Shown in pieces: positions 36,439-46,979 of a DNA stretch of 64,000 nucleotides; within the stretch, counting starts at the first letter, position 1, and the number at the start of each line of letters is the position of its first letter. A program made the position numbers and the translations under genes. This DNA is from Pezicula radicicola (Eukaryota; Ascomycota; Leotiomycetes; Helotiales; Dermateaceae), in NCBI GenBank assembly GCA_003008705.1, contig PDUO01000023.1, positions 907,312-971,311 on the forward strand, written 5' to 3'. The notes under the pieces were generated by a model. That model searched no databases and had not been told where the DNA came from. It worked only from the letters and a program-made list of their open reading frames with translations.

Positions 36439-38241
36439 ATGACTTCTCAAGCTGAGAATCTAGACATCATCCACCGTTTTCTCAACATCTCTGGTGGATC
36501 TTTTCCAGTCACATCTGCCCTCGTCTTGCTTATTATCTCTCTCATCTCCTTTATCCGTTTTAATAAAAGCAACTCCTCAATCCCCTTTTACGGCCAAGAT
36601 CCCAACGATGACGAGGCACCAAAAAAGAGGTGGATGTCCGACTCTGTCAATCTAATTGAGGAAGGCTATAAGAAGGTACAACTTTTCTTCCTATTGTAAA
36701 AGCATTCTCTAACATCAGTTGCCATAGTTCCAAGGTGGTTTCCAGCTCTGGACAACTGAGGGACCTCAAATAGCCCTCCCTCCCAAATTTATCGACGAAC
36801 TGAAGATGGTACCGGAAACTTCTATTCGATCCTCATTGACAGATGTAAGTCCTGTCCAAAGTCTGTGCGATTTAGCTGACAGAGGGGATTCAGTTACTTC
36901 AAGCTAAATATACAATCCCCTCTGCTCAGGGCCATGGATTCTTAATCAATCGTCTTGTCAAGCTTGAACTAAATAGACATATTTGTAGTTATATCCCATA
37001 ATTGAAGGCTGTCACACTAACTGTAGATCCTTGCAGCCAGGTTATTTCCAGAATTGAAAGTAGAACTCGACCACGCAATACAGATAGAATTTCCGGTCGG
37101 TGAAGGCAAGTTCAGACTGACCTACAACTCACTTACTGTCTACTAACACATCTTAGATTGGACCCCTATTACTTTCCATCCACAAGTTGTTCGCCTCATC
37201 TCACGAATGACTGGTCGAGTCTTCGTTGGCCCCGAACTCAACCGCAACCCGGAATGGATCAACACTAGCGTTAACTTCACTCGCTGTGCCTTCCAATCTG
37301 CCTTTAAACTACGAACCTGGAACCCATGGATACGTTTCCTCGGACCATACTTCATCCCTGAACTTATCGAACTACGCGAACACAATAATATGGCAAGAAA
37401 ATACATTATCCCAATGGTTAAGCAGCGGGAGTCCGCCGAGAAGGTGGAGGGCTATGAGAAACCAAATGACTCCATCGAATGGGTCAGAGATAACTTGACG
37501 GCTAATGCAAAGAATGATTATGAGTTCCAAAGTAATATTCAGTTGGTATTTGGTGCCGTTTCTATTCATACTACAGGGCAGATGGTTACAAACGTCGTCT
37601 ATGATCTGTGTACATACCCTGAGTACACCGAAATGCTACGCGAAGAGATCAAGGAAGTGGTTTTTGGTGAACATGGTGGCGAGTTCAATTCGGACAGCAT
37701 GAATGACTTGAAGCAGCTGGATAGCTTCATGAAGGAATCGCAGAGAATTGGTGGAGCAGTCCCAGGTATATATGCACCGTCCCTTCTCTCTTCTGAACTC
37801 ATCTTACTAACTTTATCTACAGCAACATGGACCCGCCGAGTTCTCAAGCCACTGACCCTCTCTGATGGAACTCAACTCCACAAAGACAACCTTCTCTTCG
37901 CTCCCGCCCTGGCTATCTCAGCGGACCCCACAATATATACCTCCCCAACAGTCTTCAACCCCCTCCGGTTCTACGAGCTCCGCCAGAAATCCCCTGCCGA
38001 TGCCAACAAACACATGTTCACTTCCACCAGCAGCACCGAGATGCATTTCGGAGGTGGAAGACATGCTTGTCCTGGACGGTTTTTTGCTGGTCATGAGATC
38101 AAAATGATTCTTTGTAGGTTGTTATTGGATTTTGAATTTCGATTTAGGGAAGGGGAGCGGAGACCCAAGAGTGTGTTATTTCAAACCAATAATATGCCAA
38201 ATCCGAAGGGAGTTGTGGAATTTAGGAAGAGAACGGTGTAG
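36439..38241 (+). CDS. Cytochrome P450 monooxygenase
   Basis: Predicted 513-residue membrane-anchored P450. Exons 36439-36675, 36728-36844, 36894-36984, 37037-37105, 37157-37765 and 37823-38241; introns of 49-57 nt. A single hydrophobic helix (FPVTSALVLLIISLISFI) anchors it to the ER. The I-helix reads FGAVSIHTTGQMV, as in the ent-kaurene-oxidase-like fungal P450s. ESQR is the K-helix ExxR. FGGGRHACPGRFFAG holds the haem-ligand Cys457. The fourth intron has a GC donor (GCAAGT at 37106). Canonical alternatives break the junction GEDWTPITFHPQ. The join at 36984/37037 was chosen because it alone keeps the frame. Substrate unknown; terpenoid or other secondary metabolite would fit the group. Confidence 0.9.
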
Positions 38242-39549
38242 TAGGTTTCTGATATGACCTGAAGTTCACTGTCTTTTCATTTTTTGGGCTTGAGGTTTGG
38301 CATGTGTATCTAGATAAGTACTAGGTTGTCTTTGGTCTATTGCAAGAGAATCTATAGTCAATAAATCAGTTAAAAAGCTTCTATCATTAGTTAAGACTAT
38401 TTGTTAAGTTACTATACAAGCATATAACTATACTAAGCTGGCTGCCATTCCAGTCGGCACTAACCAGGTGTATTTCTCACTCACTTACATGTTGCACAAG
38501 TACAGTATCACAAGGAGCCATGTGAATTCTCGTTTCAAGGTTCTTTGGGGTATATCTAGGTAGAGGAGGAGAGAGCCTTGTTGTGGATTCAGAAGAAGAA
38601 AAAGGGCCGTTAGTGAATTGGCTAACAACAAATGGACAACATGTTGATAAACTTACCTACCTACCTACCTACCCACCTACATAAATCCAAATAAGAGATT
38701 ACTTTCCACGCCAAACCAAGAGCTAGCACCTGTAAGGATCTTTGATATGTAAGAGTTCTCTCTAAGAGCTTCTTCCTAAGAGGTTACCGCCAAATACGAA
38801 AAATCAGTTCACCTGGGTTCTGTGTCTACAGTTTTACTGTTTTTGTGGCATTCTTTGGGAGGAGATTTGCTCTTTTGATTTTTTTTTTGTTTAGGGAGTT
38901 GAGTTTTGGTTTCCTTTTTTGTAGACTCGCGCGTTTCTTGTTCTCTCTTTTCACACCTACTTATTTAAGCAATTAAGAGAATACGCAAGTCGAATCATCT
39001 ACTTTGTTTCAAAGAAAACCTGCCAACTCAACAACCCCGATCCGACATTTGTAGACACCTGAAAAAGGGGCGACCCTCGGCAACGAACCCACCCCCCACA
39101 ACAAACCCCGCAAAGAAAAAGATCGGGACTCCCCCCTTTTCGCCTCAACTAAGAAATTATTGGAACCGAATACAAAAAACCAGCTGCATATCATTACAGG
39201 TATCATCAACTTCGGAAATCCTCCCCGTCCCAGGAATTCCATGCATCAGATCTAGCCACCAAGCACGTGTGGTATAGTAGCACGGAATAGATGTTCGGCA
39301 TGCGAAGTTTGATTCGGGAATCCCCCTCTCTTAGCCACAAGCTTAGACACCTTTGATGAGGCGGGAAGGGCGAAATCGACTCCATTCCTATTACTAAATG
39401 CTGTACGGTAAACAGATGGGAATATATAAAAGGAGCCTTTGGGAGTCTGCTTTGTGCTTACTACTTACTTCATTCAACTTACAAGGCCTACTTACTCCGT
39501 AGAGTTAAGAGACGTGACTTTGTTTCTGGATTACTTTTATTTGCTCTAA
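38242..39549. promoter_or_regulatory. Intergenic, upstream of the BVMO gene
   Basis: 1308 bp. A TACC microsatellite lies near 38652-38676 and a T-run near 38878-38890. It includes the P450 3' flank and the BVMO promoter. No gene recognised. Confidence 0.5.
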
Positions 39550-41662
39550 ATGATGGGCTCTATTAGTCCTCTTTTCACGATTAAAGATGAACCGGTTGAG
39601 AATCCTAGGCCGTTGAAGGTTAGGGTTATTGGTGCTGGTTATTCGGGTATCTATTTGGGTATTAGGATACCTCAGCGGTTGAGAAATGTTGATTTGAAGA
39701 TCTATGAGAAGAATGAGGGGGTTGGGGGGACTTGGTGGGAGGTACGTATTTCTTCAACTTTTCTTAGCAAGTTGGATTTTTAGTACTGACTGTGTGAATT
39801 ACCGCAGAACCGATATCCAGGGTGAGTACTTCCCTAACTTGTAGCTTGTTTTGAGACAACTGTAGCTAACAGTTTTGATAGTTGTGCCTGCGATATTCCA
39901 TGTAAGTTCCACACATCTGCCTCTTGTTTTGCATAGTAACTGATATTGATATCCGACAGCACATTCATACCAATACTCCTTCGACCCAAACCCAAACTGG
40001 TCGGCCTTCTACGCCCCAGCAAAGGAAATCTGTGCGTACCTTACTGGAATAGCCGAGAAATATGGTGTTCTCAGATACGTCAAGACATCCCACAAGATCG
40101 TAGCTTGCACATGGGATAACCAAGCCAAGAAATGGTAAGTAAACTCTCATAAAGGGGATATCAAAGCTAATTTTTCTAGGAAATTATCAATAGAACAGAC
40201 GAAAACTAGAGAGATTATAGAAGACGAGGCGGATGTTTTGATTTCGGCGAGAGGTGGTTTGAATGATATTTCTTGGCCTAGTATCCCCGGGCTGGAGACT
40301 TTTAAGGGTGAGGTTATGCATTCTGCGGCTTGGAATCAAGAGTAAGTTCCTCAGCATATGCCAATTAAGCTTGCTGACACTAGTAGTTATGACTTTAAAG
40401 ATAAAAGGGTTGGTGTCATTGGCGGTGGATCGAGTTCGATACAGATTGTGCCCAGTCTGCAGCCGCTGGTTTCGAAGTTGAGCTGTTTCGTCAGAAGTAG
40501 AACTTGGATTTCTAATCCTTTTGGAGATGGTAAGTCTTCATAGTGCATGTTGATAGGCTACAGCTAATAGAAACTAAGATGCAATGTTGAAACTCGGACT
40601 GGATCCAAAGCAACTTAACTGTATGGTTGCCACATCCCTCTTGTAAACACTCCTTTACTGACAAGCCAAACAGTCTCCGAAGAGAAAAAAGAGACGTTCA
40701 GGAACAATCCAGACGAGTTTCTGAGGTTCCGCAAAATTATTGAAGCAGACGGTAACACCATCCACGGTGTAACATTCAAAGATTCCGAGATTCAAAAGGG
40801 TGCCGTAGAAGCCTTCCGTGCAATGATGAAGCAAAGACTAGCCAAGAAACCCGAAATTGTAGACGCATTGACTCCTTCCTTTGCAGTAGGCTGTCGGCGT
40901 CTCACTCCAGGACCTGGTTACCTAGAAGCACTAGTCGAAGATAACGTAGACTTTATATCCGACAAAATCGCCTCCATCAGTCCTCAAGGCATCGTTCTGG
41001 AAAACGGGCAAACCATTGAGATTGACGCCTTGGTCTGCGCAACTGGCTTTAAAACAGGAGCACCGCCTCCGTTCCAGGTCATCGGCAAGAACAACCTCTC
41101 CCTGAAACAACGTTTTACACCCTACCCCGAATCCTACCTCACCATGGCCGTCGACGGCTTCCCCAATTTCTTCATGATGCTCGGCCCCAACTCTGCAATC
41201 GGGTCAGGATCCCTAACAATGATGATCGAGACTGAAGGTGACTACATTGTGAAATGCATCCGGAAACTGCAAAAGGAAGATTATGCTACCATGATACCCA
41301 AATCAGAGCGCGTGCATGATTTCCAAGAATATATTGGTGAGTATTTTAAGAAGACAGTGTATGTGGATGTGTGTAATAGTTGGTATAGGAGTGAGGGTGG
41401 AAAAGGGAACAGGATCGTGGGGTTGTGGCCGGGGAGCACGCTACATTGTCTGGAGACTATGAGAGCACCTAGATGGGAGGATTTTGAGTTTGAGAGCAGG
41501 GAGAATAATCGGTTGAGGTGGATGGGGAATGGTTGGAGTTCCACGATGTTTGAGGGCGGTGGTGATCCAGCGTGGTATTTGGAGCCGCGGTTCGTGGATG
41601 TGCCATTGCCTGAGAAGCCAGAGGAGGATGAGGAGTATAAGCTCAGGCCATTTTCTCATTGA
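39550..41662 (+). CDS. FAD-dependent Baeyer-Villiger-type monooxygenase
   Basis: Predicted 578-residue flavoprotein. Exons 39550-39741, 39808-39821 (14 nt), 39882-39901 (20 nt), 39960-40134, 40180-40341, 40387-40529, 40579-40620 (42 nt) and 40674-41662. FAD-binding GAGYSG is at residues 28-33. GVGGTWWENRYPGCACDIPS spans the two micro-exons and matches the BVMO consensus GGTWxxNRYPG, so these exons are real. GVIGGGSSSIQIVPSLQ is the NADPH Rossmann fold. CATGFKTG and PNFFMMLGPNSAIGSGS follow. Exon 7 adds AMLKLGLDPKQLN, found in the family, and restores the frame. The exon-6 acceptor is a TAGTAG tandem (40384 or 40387), which would add or drop one serine. It may act with the neighbouring P450 on one substrate. 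Confidence 0.9.
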
Positions 41663-42177
41663 TATACTTTCTGAGTATTGATGAGAACAACATGTGTAGC
41701 TTCACCTGTAAGTACTATTTTATGTCAATAAGGGCAACCCGATGAGGATGTATCTATCGTTGAAATTAAACGATTGAATTCTCGAAGATTCTTTAAAGGT
41801 GGTATACAGTGCCTTTTTGTAAACACGTAAGAGGAGCTATTCCTGCAGTTTTCAAAATTCAATCGCCGCCCTTCGCGTTTCCATAGGCCACACACCGAAA
41901 ATCCCATGATATTAATGCCAAAGATCATCTAAACAAGCAGAACAGCATTCACACAACCGTCATTCTCACAGTCTAGGGTTCAGATGTTAGTAGCGTTTCA
42001 ATTTGACGTAAGACTTGGGTGAGTTTTCTCTGCAAGAAATGTGTTCCTAAAAGGATTTACTGTTCGTTATCTGGGAGTAAAGAATCAGAGTCAGCTTATT
42101 TATTCTTAAGATTTCAGAAATAAAGAGCCTTACATCACAGGGCCTACCGCTTCAGATTTAGCACCACAAAGATTGAT
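41663..42177. other. Intergenic between BVMO and the NSA2 pseudogene
   Basis: 515 bp, ordinary composition, no gene recognised. Confidence 0.5.
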
Positions 42178-42931
42178 ACACCAGCAAGACTGGCATTCCG
42201 ATCAATCGCTAAAAAGCACTAGTGATTTTGCTTCGGTAGTATTAATCTTTGTAGTGCCAAGCTTAAGCTGTTGGTCCTGAATTTCAAGCAACGACTCTCT
42301 CTCAAACTGATGAATATTCTACTCCCAGTGGTTGACTTACATCTACCAAACCACCTTTCCTCCGGCAGTAATCAGTCCCAGCTCCGATACGTTCACCTAT
42401 CTATCTTTAGTATATTTATTAATCAAATCCAAAAAGAAAACTTTACCTCGATAATCGTTCCCTTAGTAAGAACGCCCAATTGTGTGTACATGGGGTTCTG
42501 GGGATTTTTCTTGACCTGCGCTAACATTAGCACTGATCAACGTGTAAACCGATGGACCTGCTTAGGATTACAGTATACATATACTGATGATTGGTAGTTG
42601 GACGGTGGCGTCTAGCGTTGGATGTGTCACATTGGCCTGTGGTAGATATTGTTAACATTACGTTAGTAAATAGTTCGCCGCATTTACAAACCTTCTTATA
42701 ACGCAAACCCATAGGTCTGATGAAGCGCTGAGTTCAGGAATTTAGTATTAGCAGTGCTTCTTTTAGAAAGTTTTAGGGAAACGAAGATACGACTTAGAGT
42801 AGCCAAGGTGTGTCTGGGGGGAGTATGGACATCTTGAGAAATGTTACAACACCCAAAAAACTCAACAGGATTAAAATAGACCGGATTTACGAACCTCGTA
42901 TTTGACTGGTCTTCTGGTGAAATCTGGTCCC
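42178..42931 (-). pseudogene. NSA2: NSA2 pseudogene (60S ribosome-biogenesis factor), 5' half missing
   Basis: The remaining exons read as the C-terminal half of NSA2, the nucleolar S8e-like factor needed for 27S pre-rRNA processing. Pieces, 5' to 3': 42895-42931 (GPDFTRRPVKYE), 42692-42727 (RFIRPMGLRYKK), 42583-42636 (ANVTHPTLDATVQLPIIS), 42447-42515 ([20 protein letters not shown] and on) and 42346-42396 (VNVSELGLITAGGKVVW). Damage: the 5' half of the coding sequence is absent. The donor after 42583 reads AT instead of GT. A 2-nt loss after KVVW brings a stop. The last exon near 42178-42207 survives only as a degraded match. The gene is essential in yeast, so an intact copy should be elsewhere. 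The intron at 42728-42894 is the introner-like copy B. Confidence 0.85.
42728..42894 (-). repeat. Introner-like intron, copy B (in the NSA2 pseudogene)
   Basis: A 167-nt GT-AG interval (donor GTTCGT, branch TGCTAAT, acceptor CTCAG) between RPVKYE and RFIRPMG of NSA2. It aligns end to end with the intron at 7579-7747, with only short gaps; neither alignment end extends into exon. Confidence 0.75.
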
Positions 42932-43583
42932 CTTCAACAAATTAGTACTATGTATTTCTCAAAGAGCAAGAGTAGTTTGGAAAAAGATCCCCAACACAAA
43001 AACTCGTGTCTCTTATTTTGGGTGTGTTGTTGTGTGTGTAATGATAGAGTGAAAGATGTGAATATGATTCCCCGAAACTAAACTTTTTTGCTGCTCCCCA
43101 GAAGACGGTTCCCACCACTAAAAATCGTGGACGTGCTTGTGGTACTGTATGTGAAAGTCTTGGTTTCGTTTGCGGTTGATGGGTTAAGAAGGGCCAGTAG
43201 CCTTAGCGAAGCCGCGCCAAATCCACCACTTGGTTGAGCAGATCCGCCACCGAATCCTCAAGAGCCTTGAGACATGCTCCCAGGAGTCACGAGACAGTGT
43301 TTCAGGGGCATGAGAACAAAGAAATATGTTGCTTACACAAACGTTGGCTTGACAAGATACCTACGTTATCAGCCGCGATAACAAAAAATTTCAATTTCAA
43401 TTTCACAAGGGCCAGGCACGCTGCCTAGTCGTGCTAAACTTTTAGTATCTGCTTAGTCAGCATTCTGGTGGTCGACCTTTGGTGCACATTGAGGAACCGG
43501 GTGATAGCTTCAAAAATCCTGGGCTACGCATTCGAGCACCATTGGGAGCACAAGCCTGTACGGGTACCTATCAAATCCTCAAG
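42932..43583. other. Intergenic with a possible FG-repeat gene remnant
   Basis: On the minus strand, 43208-43258 reads GFGGGSAQPSGGFGAAS, preceded by ATG TCT CAA GGC TCT and a TGA stop (43258-43275). It resembles the start of a Gly/Phe-rich (nucleoporin-like) protein, but the frame is interrupted and no continuation was found. Otherwise promoter for the bL21m gene. Confidence 0.35.
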
Positions 43584-44231
43584 ATGATGAGTAGGACACT
43601 TCGAACGTCCATTCTGGATATGCGAATACCAGTATCTTCGCTCCCACCAACCTTTCTCCTCCCTTTTCGCGCCAGATACTTCAACTCGACAGCACAGCAA
43701 GTCGAACCATCACCGGACCCAACACCACTCCCCTCGGGCTCGGAAATAGAGGCTGCCGCAGACTCAATCTCTGCAGCAAGCACATCTGCGTCAGTACCCA
43801 CGTCGTCCCACCAGTTAAATGCACCACCAGCGCTCTCTCCCTCGATAAAGGAGCTTCTTCCACTACTTCGCGCCCAACCTTCACACTTCATTACAGCGCA
43901 CATTCACGCACGCCCCTACCTAGTCACCGCTGGCGATATTGTGCGACTTCCATTCCATATGCCGGGCGTTGTTCCTGGGGACGTCCTCCGACTGAATCGT
44001 GCTTCGAGTCTTGGAAGCAGAGATTATACGTTGAAAGGAGCCCCATATCTTGATGAGCGAATTTTCGAGTGCAGAGCAAGGGTTATGGGGACCGAGGCGG
44101 AGCCCATGAGAATCAAGCAGAAGAAGAAGCAGAGAAACAGGCGGATAAAGACGGTTAAGAGCAAGCATAAGTTCACTATGCTACGAATTTCCGAAGTCAA
44201 GGTTCTGGGCTTGGAGGAAATTGAGGGTTGA
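43584..44231 (+). CDS. MRPL49: Mitochondrial large-subunit ribosomal protein bL21m
   Basis: Predicted 215-residue intronless protein of the mitochondrial 54S subunit. The N-terminus MMSRTLRTSILDMRIPVSSL is basic and hydroxylated, ending near RARYFNS as a cleavable import signal would. A Ser/Ala/Pro-rich spacer follows. The L21 domain runs ITAHIHARPYLVTAGDIVRLPFHMPGV...GDVLRLNRASSLGS. It ends KQRNRRIKTVKSKHKFTMLRISEVKVL, the basic RNA-binding hairpin and last strand of the L21 barrel. I start at ATG 43584 because the targeting peptide begins there, although the frame is open upstream to 43479 and would add 35 unrelated residues. Confidence 0.85.
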   Translation: MMSRTLRTSILDMRIPVSSLPPTFLLPFRARYFNSTAQQVEPSPDPTPLPSGSEIEAAADSISAASTSASVPTSSHQLNAPPALSPSIKELLPLLRAQPSHFITAHIHARPYLVTAGDIVRLPFHMPGVVPGDVLRLNRASSLGSRDYTLKGAPYLDERIFECRARVMGTEAEPMRIKQKKKQRNRRIKTVKSKHKFTMLRISEVKVLGLEEIEG

Positions 44232-46979
44232 GAGTGGAGGCTTGAGATGAAGAGGTGAACCGGAAGTGTGGTTTGGAGTGGATGAGCCAAGATATGAATC
44301 TAAGGACTGCGCTATAGGTTGCGGCAGACCATAATCATTCCTCAAAAAGTTGGAATGAGTGTATTAAATCCGACATGAGACGATAGGCCATGTATCATAG
44401 CTTGTACTGATACCGAAGGCTTCTGATTTGTACCTTATAAAGTGTGACTTAGAAGCCAGTGAGTGCAGAGCTTCTGTCGATGGGTAGACATATTGAGCTG
44501 TGCTACGATGAGCAAGTGACATATTTAAGCATGGGGCAGACGCTCCTTCCTGGACTTTCAGAATAACGACAAGTGCTAGAGGTATTGTCGACCGCGGTTG
44601 CTGTTCTATATTGATTTGAAACCGAAGGCACAAGTCAGTTTTCACAAACCTCTGGTTTTACCCCCACTACTCAATCTCATCCACTATCCATCATTCAAGG
44701 GTAATTGTTTTACATGCTTTCAGTACCTACCTAAGGATCTCCTGTTTTTGTTGCAAAGCATCTTTAGAGCTTCCCAGGTATCAGCGGGTTTCGGAAACAG
44801 CTGGAATTGCCTTGAGAATTACACTATTTGGGAACCACAGCTCAGGCAGACAGTAACTACTAGCTCCAACCAAGACAGAGGTAGGACTTGCACACTGAGT
44901 CTGAGTAACATGGGCTGACTGGGTGATTTACAGGAAAACTTCCACAATTGGTCCACATCAAAATTAGTCACCATGTCGGAGGCGCTGATTTCTCTCCTAG
45001 ACAATCCGCACTTTTGGAAACATGTGATGGAACTATACGAAGCATACAAATTGGAATCATTTTCGGCAGCTGTAGTGGTAAGGATTCTGCAACTGTACTC
45101 GAGATTCTTTCCCGTCATAACATCTGGAATTATCGCTATAAGAGAAACACAAATACGAGCTTTGAATTCATGGCGGGTCAAAAGAGGAGACCGAGGACGT
45201 TGAAAGTACTCAGCTGACAATTAATTTCGAAGCGTCGTTTGGAGAACAACCTAGAGATTAACTGGCAATTCCACACTTTTCTCGTCAGCTACACACAACA
45301 ACTGCAGGATTGTCAAAGGGTCTTCTGCAATGATGTCCGCAGACATTTTCCAGGTCCTGTACGCGAGCTGATGGAGCCAGGAACTTACTGGCGATTCAGC
45401 ATTTTTATCAAAGCTTACGGAAACATGATATCGATACTTCAAGGCCTCCTCTGTCATCTTGTCGCCCCGCTATTTCCAGGCGCTCCGCTCGAGCTGATAG
45501 TAAGGTTTTTAAGGAGATACACGACGAGGGTCTTGAGCAGACTCCGCTCCTCTAAATAGATTAGAGTTGAAGGTAAGCCCAAAAGAACTATTTGAATAAT
45601 CCAAACCAACTCGATGACTTAGAAAGCTAAATCTTCTACTGCTCCTTAAGCAAAATAGCGAGTACAAAAAGCGACAGCGGAGATTAAGATGAACGAGAGG
45701 GAAGTGTGTTGTTGGAGTTTGCAGCCCTGTGCGTGTGGAACAGCGGGAATACTTCTACGATTGGATCACTACATTTGTATGTACAGCACTGACTCATAAT
45801 ATACGTTCAAATCCCCAATATCATGTCTCTATTCCTTGACTATTCTCGTCCCGAGTCAAAGCATACAAGCAAGGTTAAGGCCAAGGTCGTCCGACTCATA
45901 GGATCTCAGGCATGTCTGCAGGCATTCCTGTAGCCTTTACAATTTTCCGGCCTTGTTCATTGCAAGTTGTTTGCGAAGCGACCCTTGTTGATTAAAGAAA
46001 TTTAGCGTAGTGTAGGGCCTAAACCCGGCCAATACCATCAAAAAAGGACAACGCTGTTTTTATTTGAGGATTTGGCGAGTAACTTATCTGATTTTAACGT
46101 TGGCATCTCGAGCTCATTTGGTGAGGAGCTACATAGACTCTACTGTTTTGTTGATAGAGAGAAAAAACCTACTGCTGCTGTATGAAAATTTTCATACCCA
46201 AGTATACAATTTCACTCTTTTGTAGTGTATCTAAATTAAAACTATATTGGGGATAGTTAGTCTGTCGGGGTGAGCAAGATGCGTTGTGAATTCAATTAGT
46301 GAAGTGAGAGCTAAGTACTACAACCTAAGTTCAGGTAGATTCACACATCTAGTAACCCAAGTACTGCATCTAGGACTTAGGCCGCAGTAACATAGGTCAC
46401 AATTGTAGCTAAAATTGATAACCCAAACTAGGTATAAAGCTTTATCTCAGAGGATGTAAGTTAAGCGACAAGTGCAAGCACAACTTGGTTTGTGTATATA
46501 AGATTGGCACAAGTATTTCGTGAAGAGTTGCAGTAGCCGATATATTGGTATTTTATTTGGCAACTAGAGACCATTTGAGTGTATAGGCCTATTGAGTGTT
46601 TATCCTTGCTTTTTGAATGTGCTATTCAAACTAGGTAATCAGGTTACTTAACTGAGTAGAGATGTAGAAGTACTTCGGCATAAATGTCCGCCGAATTGCT
46701 TACACTCCGCTATAAACTCATCCTCCCTAATCACCACATTACAAAATATAACCAGACGATTGAATAAAATGTGTTTTTGTTGATTTTCTATCTGCGTATC
46801 AATCTCTCAAGCTTGTAGCCAAATAGCGTAAGGAGCTATTTGCGTAGCAAGGAACACAAAGAACATGAGCGAGAATATTCCAAAGTCCTCTGTTCAAATC
46901 TGCCCCTGACTCGAATATATCTCTACACATAACACTTTGTGCATCCTGACTTTTGATTCCCAGCCTTGTTACATGGTCT
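44232..46979. other. Intergenic, two weak open frames of unknown meaning
   Basis: 2.75 kb between bL21m and the Dal5-type permease. Two plus-strand frames, 44973-45203 (starts MSEALISLLDNPHFWKH) and 45239-45559 (starts MENNLEINWQFHTF), have ordinary codon use and might be exons of one small orphan gene. I found no splice pair joining them cleanly and no family resemblance. The part from 45600 to 46979 is AT-rich and shows nothing. Confidence 0.35.

Noticed and set aside
43479..43583. Upstream in-frame extension of bL21m
   Set aside because: The extension looks unrelated to ribosomal proteins, and the mitochondrial presequence begins at 43584.
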